Assembly: GCF_024228675.1 (NCBI RefSeq)
Contig: NZ_CP100461.1
Span: 1,178,001 to 1,242,000 of the forward strand
Length of the DNA stretch: 64,000 nucleotides
Source of the DNA: Salinigranum marinum
Lineage (GTDB): Archaea; Halobacteriota; Halobacteria; Halobacteriales; Haloferacaceae
Direction of reading: 5' to 3'
Part shown: in pieces, positions 1-8,426 of the stretch
How the letters are laid out: every line of letters starts with the position of its first letter
How positions within the stretch are numbered: position 1 is the first letter of the stretch
Made by a program: the position numbers and the translations under genes
Notes under the pieces: model-generated
What the model was told of the DNA's origin: nothing
Database searches by the model: none
The model's input: only the letters and a program-made list of their open reading frames with translations

Positions 1-1994
1 CTCGTCACCAGCACCTTGCCGGGGCCGGCGAAGAACTCGCTTTTCAACGACTCGGTGGCGGTGTCGTCCGACGACTCGTCGAGCAGGACGGTCTTGTCGA
101 TCCGGTCGTGGAGGCGCTCGGCCAGCCAGCGCGCTTCGGCGTAGTTCGGCATCCCGACGAGGACGTTTCCGGGTGAGCGTGCGACTTCGCAGACGGCGTC
201 GACGTACACCTCCCGCGTCTCGGAGTTCGATCCCACCGAGCCGCGGTTCTCGTAGGTGTACTTCGGCGCGTCGACGGCGAAGCTCGCACGGTGTTGCTCG
301 GGGAAGCCGAGCCCGTAGGTCCGCTCGACGACCGGTCGGCCCGCGGCCGAGAGCGCGTCGAGCCCCGTCACCTGCCGGAAGACGGCCGTCGGTTCGAGCG
401 TCGCGCTCATCAACACGCCGCCGCCGAACTCCCCGAGGCGGTCGGCGATCGCGTCTCCGGGGAGGCAGTTGTGGAGCGCGAGGCGGGCGTTGTAGCCGCG
501 ACGCCACTCTCTCGACCCCTCGTCCCACGTCCGTTCGAGTTCGATCTCGCGGAAGTAGTTCCCGTGGTCGAGCGAGCGCCAGGCGGTGAGGGCGTGGCCG
601 GCGGCCGTCACTGCCCGAGAGCGGTCCTCGTCGTCGAGTTCGTCGAGGACGCGAGCGACCACTGCCCCGACGGCCTCGGCGCGGGTCCACGCGTCGAGGT
701 GGCCCGCCTCGCGCGCCCACCGGGTAAGTTCGTCCTCATCGGTCGCAGTGGGGTCTCTGAGAGGGAGCTCGTGGTCGTCGAACGTCTCGGGCGCGTCGGC
801 GAGCGACGCGCGCCAGTCCGGGCGTTCGCGATCGAGGTAGGCACGGACGCGTCGGTCGATCTCCTCCCGGAGTGCCTCGATCGCGTCCCGGACGGCGCGG
901 ACCTCGTCGAGAGTGACGTCCGCGTCGGCGAACCCCGCCCGGACAAGTTCGGCCCCCTCGGTCTCGTGGCCCGCGTCGTCGAACTCCAAGGGCGTGACGA
1001 TCCGGTTCAGCTCCGTGGCGGCGTCCCGGAGCGTCGCGTCGCCGACGCCGTCGCTCACGAGATCCCTGACCCGTGGTTCGAGCATGTGCGCCTCGTCGCA
1101 GACGACGAACGTCGACTCGTCCAAGAGCGCACCCGTGAACGTCGCGGCCGTCGTGGGGTCGAAGGCGTGGTAGTAGTTGCCGATGACGACCTCCATCTCG
1201 GGGAGGAGCGCGCCCATCACGGAGTGGGGACAGGAGCCGCGTGAGGCCGCGAGACCCACGAGTGTCTCGGTGTCGACGAGCCCCCGGTCGTCGAACGCGA
1301 ACGGGACGGCCTCGACGGGATCGCCGTCCTCGGGGAGATCTTCGAGGTAGCCCGCGTAGAAGGGACAGAACTCCGTCCCGTCGAACTCGGGCGTCTCGGG
1401 GAGATACGGCGTCGGCTCCGCGGCGGTTTCGAGGTATCGCACGCCGTCGGCCCCGGAGTCGGCGAGTCCGGTCTGTGCCCGTCGAGCCTCCTGGACGAGC
1501 GCGTTCGTGGTGGCGGGACCGTTCTCACCGGCGAGGTTGCGGGTCCGCTCGCGGAGCCCCTCACACCGCTCGTACACGTTCGTCGGGTCGACCCCGCCGG
1601 TGCGCTCGCGTGCGTACGGACAGACGTCGGCCTTGCCGACGAGCGTCAGCCCCGAGACGGGGCGCCACTCGTCGGGGAGGTTCTCGTTGATCGCGTCGAG
1701 GTCGGACTCGAACTGGCGGAGTTGCTGTTTGACGCTCGTCAGCACGACGACGCGCTCGTAGTCGGTGTCGGGGTCCCGGACGAGGTCGATCCCCGCTGTC
1801 AGGGCGAGCATCGTCTTGCCCGTCCCGCACGCGCCTTCGAGCACGGTGAAGCCGCCCCGGCGCGCCGTCTCGATCGCGGTCTCGATGCCGTCGACCTGCT
1901 CGGGGTACGGCGAGTCGTGGCCGAACACCTCCTCCCACTGCACGCTCGCCCCTCGCTCCTCGACGTAGAAAGCGGTGTCGCCCTCGGTTCTCAC
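1..1994 (-). CDS. XPD/DinG-like superfamily 2 DNA helicase with Fe-S cluster (3' end outside window)
   Basis: About 664 residues are visible, starting from a GTG at 1994; the C-terminus lies beyond the left edge. Walker A GACGTGKT is at residues 54-61 and the Walker B DEAH box at 300-303. Four cysteines between them (C125, C144, C210, C255) match the spacing of the 4Fe-4S domain of XPD, FancJ and DinG helicases. A SAT motif (LMSATLEP) follows in the second half. The family unwinds DNA 5' to 3' in repair. The upstream neighbour at 2102 is divergent across 107 bases. Seen: motifs and cysteines. Inferred: an Fe-S helicase in DNA repair; the exact subgroup is not decided. Confidence 0.9.
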   Translation of the reverse strand, partial: MRTEGDTAFYVEERGASVQWEEVFGHDSPYPEQVDGIETAIETARRGGFTVLEGACGTGKTMLALTAGIDLVRDPDTDYERVVVLTSVKQQLRQFESDLDAINENLPDEWRPVSGLTLVGKADVCPYARERTGGVDPTNVYERCEGLRERTRNLAGENGPATTNALVQEARRAQTGLADSGADGVRYLETAAEPTPYLPETPEFDGTEFCPFYAGYLEDLPEDGDPVEAVPFAFDDRGLVDTETLVGLAASRGSCPHSVMGALLPEMEVVIGNYYHAFDPTTAATFTGALLDESTFVVCDEAHMLEPRVRDLVSDGVGDATLRDAATELNRIVTPLEFDDAGHETEGAELVRAGFADADVTLDEVRAVRDAIEALREEIDRRVRAYLDRERPDWRASLADAPETFDDHELPLRDPTATDEDELTRWAREAGHLDAWTRAEAVGAVVARVLDELDDEDRSRAVTAAGHALTAWRSLDHGNYFREIELERTWDEGSREWRRGYNARLALHNCLPGDAIADRLGEFGGGVLMSATLEPTAVFRQVTGLDALSAAGRPVVERTYGLGFPEQHRASFAVDAPKYTYENRGSVGSNSETREVYVDAVCEVARSPGNVLVGMPNYAEARWLAERLHDRIDKTVLLDESSDDTATESLKSEFFAGPGKVLVT

Positions 1995-2101
1995 GGGAGC
2001 GGGTTGTGCCGGCTTCGTATTTGAACGTCCGGACGGTCGGTGCCGCCGTCCCCGGAGCGTGGCGGCGCGGAGCATATGCCCGCTCGGTCCGTAGCCCGTC
2101 C

Positions 2102-2425
2102 GTGAACTCGACGATCGCCGAGCACGACGGACGACTGCTCGCCCGCATCGAGGACGACCACATGGTGTTCGAGGTCAACTTCGACACGCTCGATCCGACG
2201 GACGTCACGCTCCACTTCCTGCGCGACGGCGAGAAGGTGGGGAGCATCTACAACGACTACGGCACGCAGAAGACGATGGCGCGCTTGACCGTCCCCGGCG
2301 GCGCCGACTTCATCGGGGTCGAGGTGCCGAAGTCGTTCGTCGCGGAACTGCTCGACGTCGCCGCCGAGACCGGACGCCTCGCGGCCCCGACCGCCGCGGA
2401 GGCGTATCGGCTCCGCGTCCTCTGA
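2102..2425 (+). CDS. Conserved haloarchaeal-type hypothetical protein, 107 aa
   Basis: Acidic soluble protein without a recognised catalytic motif. The frame is open from 2006, but the residues before the GTG at 2102 are Arg/Ala-rich and unlike the rest, so that GTG is preferred (first residues VNSTIAEHDG). The middle contains an EVNFDTLDPTDVTLHF strand-rich segment and the C-terminus is helical. It is divergent from the helicase at 1994 and 52 bases before an NAD(P)-binding protein gene. Function unknown. Confidence 0.7.
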   Translation: MNSTIAEHDGRLLARIEDDHMVFEVNFDTLDPTDVTLHFLRDGEKVGSIYNDYGTQKTMARLTVPGGADFIGVEVPKSFVAELLDVAAETGRLAAPTAAEAYRLRVL

Positions 2426-2477
2426 CGGGAACGGGTTGGCCGAAACCCTCTCGAACGTGTGACACCGACGACACGCC

Positions 2478-3182
2478 ATGTCGAGTCGTCCTCGCGTGCT
2501 CGTCGCCGGCGCCTCAGGAAAAACCGGCCGCGAGATCCTCCGGTTGCTCGCGCCCCGCCCCGTGACCGTGCGTGCGCTGACGCGCTCGGGGACCCGAACC
2601 GCGGAGCTCGAAGCCCGCGGCGCGGACGAGGTCCTGGTGGGGAACCTGTTCGACCCCGCGGACGCGACGGCCGCCGTCGCGGACGTCGACGTGGTGCTGT
2701 CGGCGGTCGGCTCCGACCTCCGGGCGCTTCGGGGGGCGCGGTTCGTCGACGGCGAGGGCGTGGGAGCCCTCGTGTCTGCGGCGGCCGACGCCGGCGTCCG
2801 AGCGTTCGTCATGGAGTCGGCGCTCGGGGTCGGCGACGAGCCGACCAGCCCGCTCGGGAGTGTCTTCAACGCCGTCATCGGGCCGATCCAGCGGGCGAAA
2901 GCCGAGTCGGAGGCGGCGCTCCGCGACGCGGCGATGGAACACACGATCCTCCGACCCGGGCTCCTGACCGGCGGCCGGCGGACGGACACGGTCCAGGTCG
3001 CGCCGCCGGGTGCGGAGCTCTGGGGCTGTGTCTCGCGGGCCGACGTCGCTCGGCTCATGACCGCCGCGCCGTGGACGCCGGCGGTGACCGACCGCACGTT
3101 CGAGGTCGTCGACAACCCCCTCCTGACTGGTCACCCGGACCGCGTCGCGATCGACTGGGTGGACGGGCCGCGTCGGCCCTGA
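2478..3182 (+). CDS. NAD(P)-binding (SDR a5-type) protein, 234 aa
   Basis: The N-terminal glycine-rich nucleotide motif GASGKTG sits at residues 11-17 after a beta strand (RVLVA), as in atypical short-chain dehydrogenases of the NAD(P)H-binding (NmrA/SDR_a5) group. The length is usual for that group. There is no clear Tyr-x3-Lys catalytic pair, so it may be a redox sensor or a reductase of unknown substrate. A convergent small membrane-protein gene follows after 6 bases. Confidence 0.85.
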   Translation: MSSRPRVLVAGASGKTGREILRLLAPRPVTVRALTRSGTRTAELEARGADEVLVGNLFDPADATAAVADVDVVLSAVGSDLRALRGARFVDGEGVGALVSAAADAGVRAFVMESALGVGDEPTSPLGSVFNAVIGPIQRAKAESEAALRDAAMEHTILRPGLLTGGRRTDTVQVAPPGAELWGCVSRADVARLMTAAPWTPAVTDRTFEVVDNPLLTGHPDRVAIDWVDGPRRP

Positions 3183-3188
3183 GGCGGT

Positions 3189-3605
3189 TCACAGCAGGCT
3201 CACGCCGTGGACGACCACGGTGAGGTTGTTGGCGAAGACGATGAGCCCGCCGGCGACGAGCAATCCGAGCCAGGCTTCGACGGCCAGCGCGAACCCGGGT
3301 CGCTGTCGGAGCGGCGTCCGGCGGAGCAGTCCGAGCAGGGCGGCGAAGCCGCACGTGACGGCGACGACGGTCGCGAGGTTGGCCGCGACGAGCCGCCAGG
3401 TCGGCCCCGCGAGCAGGGCTGCGACGACCGGGTTCGCCTCGGCACCGACGCCGAACCGCGCGGCCGCCCCCAGCGTCGTCAGCAGGTCGACCGTGACGAG
3501 GAGGAACAGCGCAACCGCGAACCAGTCCCAGTACTCGTCGTGTCTGCCGGACGGGGACGACGCCGGCGGGAGGAGAGCGGGCATCGGTCGGAGATCCGGC
3601 GGCAT
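3189..3605 (-). CDS. Small membrane protein, 138 aa (DUF5658-like)
   Basis: About four hydrophobic segments follow a proline-rich N-terminus of roughly 27 residues. The ANPVVAALLAG segment and overall layout resemble small multi-spanning membrane proteins of the DUF5658 type; this assignment is from memory. A second Met at residue 8 is an alternative start. It lies only 6 bases after the MFS transporter gene on the same strand, so the two are probably co-transcribed. Confidence 0.75.
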   Translation of the reverse strand: MPPDLRPMPALLPPASSPSGRHDEYWDWFAVALFLLVTVDLLTTLGAAARFGVGAEANPVVAALLAGPTWRLVAANLATVVAVTCGFAALLGLLRRTPLRQRPGFALAVEAWLGLLVAGGLIVFANNLTVVVHGVSLL

Positions 3606-3611
3606 TGCGTA

Positions 3612-4811
3612 TCAACCCTCGTGTGGCTCGCCCCCCGGGCGAACCTCGTCCGTCGTTCCGGGCAGCCGTCCGACGGCCGAGAGCGCGACGAGCATCACGA
3701 CGACGACCGCGAGCCCCGCGGCGAACGCGCGAAACACCGTGTCGAAAGCGTAGCCCGCCTCCGTGAGCACCCCTACGGCACCGCTGCCGTTGGCCTCGAC
3801 GAGGAGCGAGAGCCCGCTGAAGACGGCGTAGGTGCTCCCGCGGGCGTCGGCGGGGAGCGCGCCGAGGACGTAGGTGTCGAGGGCGGGGAAGAGGCTGTGG
3901 ATCACGTAGCCGACGAGGAGCGAGACGGCGACGAGGCCGGCGAGGTCCTGCACGACGGTGAGCGCGAGGACGCCCGTGGTGAACGCGACGAGTAGCCCGA
4001 CGATGTACGGGACGTGCGGGAGGCGGTCGGCGAGGCGGCCGCCGAGCCAGAAGGCGGGGACGCCGGCAGCGAACGTGATCGTGAGGAGCGTACTCGCGGT
4101 CGCCGTGTCGAGGGCCTTCACGGTCGTGAGATACGAGACGTAGAAGTTGAACAGCCCCTGCCAGACGAACCCCGCGGTGGCGATCATGAGGATCCCGGTG
4201 CCGATCACGCGCCAGTGGCCGAGCGCGGCGCGGAAGTTCCGGTCGGCCCCCGCGTCCGCCGGGACACCCTCTCCCCGGGTCGCGACGACGAGGACGCCCG
4301 TCACCAGCAGGCTCCCGCCCGCGAGGAGCCAGAACACCGCCCGCCAGGAGGCAGTCGCGAGGACGACCACGACGACCGTCGGGGCGACGACTGCGGCCAC
4401 CTGGGCGGACATGCCGTGGACGCCGACCGCGCGCCCGACGCCCTCGGGGAAGAGGTCGCCGATGAGCGGGACCGCGGTGGCGAAGTACGTGCCCGAGGCG
4501 AGGCCGATCAGGAGCGACCCGGCCTGGAGCGCACGGACGGAGTCGGCCCCGGCGGTGAAGGCGGCCGCGGCCGCTAGGACGACCCCCGAGACGACGACGA
4601 CCCGGTGGCGGGCGACGCGCGTCAGGAGGTAGCCGACGGGGAAGCGGACGGCTCCGGTCCCGAGCCAGACGAGCGAGGCGACGACGCCGACCGTGGCGGG
4701 GCCGACGCCGAACGCCGTCTGCAACTCGGGCAACAGCGGCGCGAACGCGGTCCGCCCGAAGTTGACGAGGAAGACGAGACCGAGGAGGGAGCCGAAGAGG
4801 CGGCGGGTCAC
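3612..4811 (-). CDS. Major facilitator superfamily transporter, 399 aa
   Basis: About twelve hydrophobic helices occupy nearly the whole length, with the MFS loop 2-3 region (GYLLTRVARHRVVVVSG) around residues 60-76 and a long central loop near residues 180-195. The GTG at 4811 is chosen because the first transmembrane helix (LLGLVFLVNFG) starts a few residues later. The frame stays open far upstream only because it is antisense to nnr. Substrate unknown. The small membrane-protein gene at 3189-3605 follows directly. Confidence 0.9.
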   Translation of the reverse strand: MTRRLFGSLLGLVFLVNFGRTAFAPLLPELQTAFGVGPATVGVVASLVWLGTGAVRFPVGYLLTRVARHRVVVVSGVVLAAAAAFTAGADSVRALQAGSLLIGLASGTYFATAVPLIGDLFPEGVGRAVGVHGMSAQVAAVVAPTVVVVVLATASWRAVFWLLAGGSLLVTGVLVVATRGEGVPADAGADRNFRAALGHWRVIGTGILMIATAGFVWQGLFNFYVSYLTTVKALDTATASTLLTITFAAGVPAFWLGGRLADRLPHVPYIVGLLVAFTTGVLALTVVQDLAGLVAVSLLVGYVIHSLFPALDTYVLGALPADARGSTYAVFSGLSLLVEANGSGAVGVLTEAGYAFDTVFRAFAAGLAVVVVMLVALSAVGRLPGTTDEVRPGGEPHEG

Positions 4812-4956
4812 ACAGAGGGTGACTCCGGTCGGCGGAAAACGGTTGCTCTTCGCACCGGCGTCCCGCGGTCGGTAGCGAGCAGCCGTCACCGGTCTGCCCC
4901 GCGCCCCCCGAGCGCGGACACGGTCATTTAGGTACCGGCCGGCCGAAACTGGCGCT

Positions 4957-6408
4957 ATGATCTCCGCGAGACGGATGGCGGCCGTCGACGCCAACGCAGC
5001 CGCGCTCGGCGTGCCACGCAAGCAACTGATGGAGTCGAGCGGGAACGCGGTCGCCCGCGTCGTCCGCGAGGTGGCCGACGCCGAACGCGACGGCGACTCC
5101 CGGGTAGCGATCGTCGCCGGCCGGGGGAACAACGGGGGCGACGCCTTGGTCGCCGCGCGCTTTCTCGACGCGTTCGACACGCGGGTCGTCCTCCTCGGCC
5201 GGCCCGAGACGATCACGACCGACATCGCCCGGGAGAACTGGGCGGCGCTTGTCGACGCCGAGTACGACACCCACGTCGTCGGCGACTCCCGCGAGCTCGA
5301 CCTCCGCGAGCCGGACGTGATCGTCGACGCGATGCTCGGGACGGGCGTCACGGGCGCGCTCCGCGAACCGGAGGCGACCGCGGCGGCGGCGATCAACGCG
5401 GCCGAGGCGACCGTCGTGGCGGTCGACATCCCCTCCGGCGTCGACGCCGACACCGGCGAGTTCGAGGGAGAAGCCGTCGACGCCGACCACGTCGTCACGT
5501 TCCACGACGAGAAGCCGGGGCTCTCCGCCTTGGACGCGACCGTCCACGTCGCGGACATCGGGATCCCCGAGGCGGCCGAGTCGTTCGTCGGCCCCGGTGA
5601 CCTCCTCTCGCTGGGTCGCGACCCACAGTCACACAAGGGCGACCACGGCGAGGTGCTCGTCGTCGGCGGCGGGCCGTACGCGGGTGCCCCCGCGCTGGCC
5701 GCGGGCGCGGCCCTCCGGGCGGGCGCGGACCTCGTCCGCGTCGCCTGTCCCCGCGCCGTCGCCCACGAGATCCAGGGGTACAGCGAGAACCTCATCCTCG
5801 TGCCGTTCGAGGGCGAGACGCTCGCGCCGGGACACGTCGACGCGCTGCTCGAACGGGCGGCCGACCACGACGCAGTCGTCTTCGGCCCCGGGCTCGGGTC
5901 GGCGGACGAAACCCTCGCGGCCGTTCGTGCGTTCCTCACGGGGTACGAGGGCCGGGCGGTCGTCGACGCCGACGCGTTGCAGGTCGTCCCCGAGGTGGAG
6001 ACCGAGGCGACGCTCGTCTGTACGCCACACCAGGGGGAGTTACGGAAGATGGGCGGCACCACCGCCGAGGCGTGGCGCGAGCGCCGGACGCTCGTCGCGG
6101 AGTTCGCGGGCGACCTCGGCCACACGCTCTTGGTGAAAGGCGCGTACGACGTCGTCGCCGACCCACACGAGACGAGAGTGAACCGGACCGGGAACCCGGG
6201 GATGACGGTCGGCGGCACCGGCGACGTCCTCGCGGGCGTCACGGGCGCGCTCTGCTGTACGCAGGACCCGCTCGACGCGGCGGCCGTCGCGGCGTACGTG
6301 AACGGTCGCGCGGGCGACATCGCCGTCGACGAACGCGGCTTCGGCCTCGTCGCCACCGACCTCCTCGATCGGCTCCCCGCGGCGCTGTGGGGTGAGCGCG
6401 ATGAGTGA
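4957..6408 (+). CDS. nnr: Bifunctional NAD(P)H-hydrate epimerase / ADP-dependent dehydratase
   Basis: Repairs damaged NAD(P)H hydrates: the N-terminal YjeF_N domain (about residues 1-215) epimerises them and the C-terminal ribokinase-like domain (about 220-478) dehydrates them using ADP. Visible motifs are GRGNNGGD at 55-62, VDIPSGVDADTG in the epimerase half, then SHKGDHGEVLVVGG, GPGLG, CTPHQGEL and the nucleotide-site TGGTGD near residue 417. The 483-residue length suits the fused form. It overlaps moaC by 8 bases, indicating translational coupling. Confidence 0.95.
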   Translation: MISARRMAAVDANAAALGVPRKQLMESSGNAVARVVREVADAERDGDSRVAIVAGRGNNGGDALVAARFLDAFDTRVVLLGRPETITTDIARENWAALVDAEYDTHVVGDSRELDLREPDVIVDAMLGTGVTGALREPEATAAAAINAAEATVVAVDIPSGVDADTGEFEGEAVDADHVVTFHDEKPGLSALDATVHVADIGIPEAAESFVGPGDLLSLGRDPQSHKGDHGEVLVVGGGPYAGAPALAAGAALRAGADLVRVACPRAVAHEIQGYSENLILVPFEGETLAPGHVDALLERAADHDAVVFGPGLGSADETLAAVRAFLTGYEGRAVVDADALQVVPEVETEATLVCTPHQGELRKMGGTTAEAWRERRTLVAEFAGDLGHTLLVKGAYDVVADPHETRVNRTGNPGMTVGGTGDVLAGVTGALCCTQDPLDAAAVAAYVNGRAGDIAVDERGFGLVATDLLDRLPAALWGERDE

Positions 6409-6928
6409 CACCGGCGAGACGCCCCCGAGCGAAGACCCCAGGGAGACCGAAGCGAGCGACGAACTCACCCACACCGACGAGGAGGGGAACGTCCAGATGG
6501 TCGACGTCGGCGCGAAGCCCGACTCCGATCGTCGCGCGGTCGCCCGCGGCACCATCCACCTCCAGGCGTCGACGGTCGACGCGATCCGCGCCGACGACAT
6601 CGGCAAGGGCGACGTGCTCGCCACCGCCCGCGTCGGCGCGGTGCAGGCGGTGAAACACACGTGGGAGACGATCCCGATGTGCCATGGGATCCCGATCACG
6701 AACGTCGAAACCGACTTCGACCTCGGCGACGACCGGGTCGTGCTCACGGTGGCGGTCGAGACGACGGGCAAGACGGGCTGTGAGATGGAGGCGCTCGAAG
6801 GCGTGACGACGGGGCTGAACGTCGTCTGGGACATGGTGAAGGCGGCCGAGAAGAACGAGTCGGGACAGTACCCCGACACGCGGATCACGGACGTCCACGT
6901 CCTCGAAAAGGAGAAAGAACGGGTCTGA
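6401..6928 (+). CDS. moaC: Cyclic pyranopterin monophosphate synthase (molybdenum cofactor biosynthesis)
   Basis: Second step of molybdenum-cofactor synthesis, converting the MoaA product to cPMP. After an acidic N-terminal extension, the family signatures follow: MVDVGAKPDSDRRAVARG, KHTWETIPMCHGIP and TGCEMEALEGVTTGL. The family core is complete. The motif usually read as CHPIP or similar has Gly here. The ATG at 6401 is preferred over a GTG at 6392; the gene overlaps the end of nnr. No other Mo-cofactor gene is nearby. Confidence 0.95.
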   Translation: MSDTGETPPSEDPRETEASDELTHTDEEGNVQMVDVGAKPDSDRRAVARGTIHLQASTVDAIRADDIGKGDVLATARVGAVQAVKHTWETIPMCHGIPITNVETDFDLGDDRVVLTVAVETTGKTGCEMEALEGVTTGLNVVWDMVKAAEKNESGQYPDTRITDVHVLEKEKERV

Positions 6929-6953
6929 CGGCTCGGCCGAGCCGACCGGTGTG

Positions 6954-7034
6954 ATACGGTCTGTTGTCACCGGTTACCGGTCGTCGACGCCCCGGGGGCG
7001 GCGACAGACGGCGCTGACTGACGACAGACCGTAT
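6954..7034. repeat. Imperfect 15-bp inverted repeat between moaC and the next gene
   Basis: The left arm at 6954-6968 (ATACGGTCTGTTGTC) pairs with the right arm at 7020-7034 (GACGACAGACCGTAT) at 14 of 15 positions, with 51 bases between. The interval itself holds smaller palindromes (ACCGGTTACCGGT and CGCCCCGGGGGCG). It could be a paired operator upstream of the gene at 7082, an RNA structure in the moaC 3' end, or a remnant. No choice can be made from sequence alone. Confidence 0.6.
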
Positions 7035-7081
7035 GAGAGACCGACACAACCGTCATTAGTGTCCGACCGAAGCCACAGACG

Positions 7082-7963
7082 ATGCGAGTGCTCGTCGCGG
7101 GTGCGACCGGGTTCGTGGGGTCCCGTTTAGTCCACGCGTTGGCCGACCGAGGACACGACGTCGTGGCCTTCTCCCGGAGCGCGAGCGAGACCACGTTCCC
7201 CGACGGCGTCGAACCGTTCGAGGGTGATCTCGGCGACCCCGGCTCGCTCGGTGGGCTCTGTGCGGGCGTCGATGTCGCGTACTACCTGATCCACTCGCTC
7301 ACCGCCGAGAACTTCGCCGGGCAGGACCGGCGGTACGCACGCCGGTTCCGCGAGGCGGCGTCGGGGGCCGGCGTCGACCGGGTGGTCTACCTGAGCGGAA
7401 TCAGCGGCGACGAGACGGATCTGTCGCCACATCTGGCATCGCGGCGGGAGGTCGAGTCCGTCCTCTCGGCCGGTGCGTTCGACCTGACCGTCCTTCGGGC
7501 GGCGATCATCATCGGTCCCGAGAGCGCGAGCTTCCGCATCGTCGACGATCTGACCGACCGCCTGCCGGTGATGGTCGTCCCCGAGTGGGTCCGGACGCCG
7601 TGTCAACCCATCGGCGTCGACGACACCGTCGCGTATCTCGTCGGCCTCCTCGGCGTCGACGAGACCCGTGGGGAGACGTACGACATCGGGGGGCCGTCGG
7701 TGTGGTCGTACGAGTCGCTGCTCGAACTGACCGCCGCCGAGAAGGGCAGACGGGTAGTTATCCTCCCCGTCCCGGTGATGACGCCGGAACTGTCCTCGCA
7801 CTAGCTCCGGTTCACGACCGACGTCCAGTACGCCATCGCCCGGCCGCTGGTCGAGAGCATGCGTCATCCGGTGACGGTGAGCGACGAGATGGACCTCCAG
7901 CGCGTCGTCCCCATCGAGCGGACGCCGATCGACGATGCGGTGCGACGGGCGCTCTCCGCGTGA
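7082..7963 (+). pseudogene. NAD-dependent epimerase/NAD(P)H-binding protein interrupted by in-frame TAG
   Basis: The N-terminal Rossmann motif GATGFVG (residues 7-13) and the SDR-like pattern (VVYLSGISGD, LRAAIIIGP) mark an atypical short-chain dehydrogenase family protein. Reading stops at a TAG at 7802-7804 after 240 codons. The same frame then continues as coding-like sequence for 52 more codons (LRFTTDVQYAIARPLVESM onwards) to a TGA at 7961-7963. The sequence around the TAG looks like a family segment where a Trp codon (TGG) would fit. This is either a recent nonsense mutation, a sequencing error, or a functional shorter protein. Confidence 0.75.
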
Positions 7964-7968
7964 GTCGC

Positions 7969-8382
7969 TCAGGCCGTCTCGACAGGAATCGTGTACCCCC
8001 GACGCAGCGGGTCGAGGTGGGCACGTGCGTCGTCGTCGAGCGGGAACGTCCCGTGGATGTCGGCGGGTTCGCGGCCGTGGACCGCGCGTCCGAACGGGGC
8101 CGCGACCGTCGGGTACGCCCGGGTGAGAAACCGCACCACGGGGCCCGAGATCCCCCGGCGCCGGAGCAACCGTTCGACCGTGTCGCCACCGACGTGGACG
8201 CTGTCGCCCTCGACGAGGACGAACGCGAACGGCCGCGATCCGAACTGGGCGTCGAGGAAGGCCTGGATCTCGGCGGTCTGCCACGGCACGGTGAGGACGT
8301 CCGACGAATACCGCGTGGCCGCCTCGGCGGCGGTTCGGAACAGGGCGTTGCTGCCGTCATAGACGAGGAGCGAACGGGTCAC
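7969..8382 (-). CDS. Hypothetical protein, 137 aa; degenerate DCC (DUF393)-like fold suspected
   Basis: The start LLVYDGSNALFRTAA resembles the DCC-family signature (YDGxCxxC), but both cysteines are replaced (S and F). The rest (VHVGGDTVERLLRRRG, then a helical C-terminus) also fits that family's layout. If related, it has lost the thiol-disulfide active site. It is convergent with the interrupted epimerase gene and ends 6 bases after it. The function and family call are tentative. Confidence 0.65.
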   Translation of the reverse strand: MTRSLLVYDGSNALFRTAAEAATRYSSDVLTVPWQTAEIQAFLDAQFGSRPFAFVLVEGDSVHVGGDTVERLLRRRGISGPVVRFLTRAYPTVAAPFGRAVHGREPADIHGTFPLDDDARAHLDPLRRGYTIPVETA

Positions 8383-8426
8383 GAACGCCTATTGGCGCTC
8401 GTGCGTTTGAACCTTGCTGCCCGGAC

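Noticed and set aside
3612-6356. A 914-codon open frame on the minus strand joining the MFS transporter to sequence upstream
   Set aside because: The upstream half is antisense to nnr, Ser/Thr/Arg-rich and lacks haloarchaeal acidity; open antisense frames are expected in high-GC DNA.
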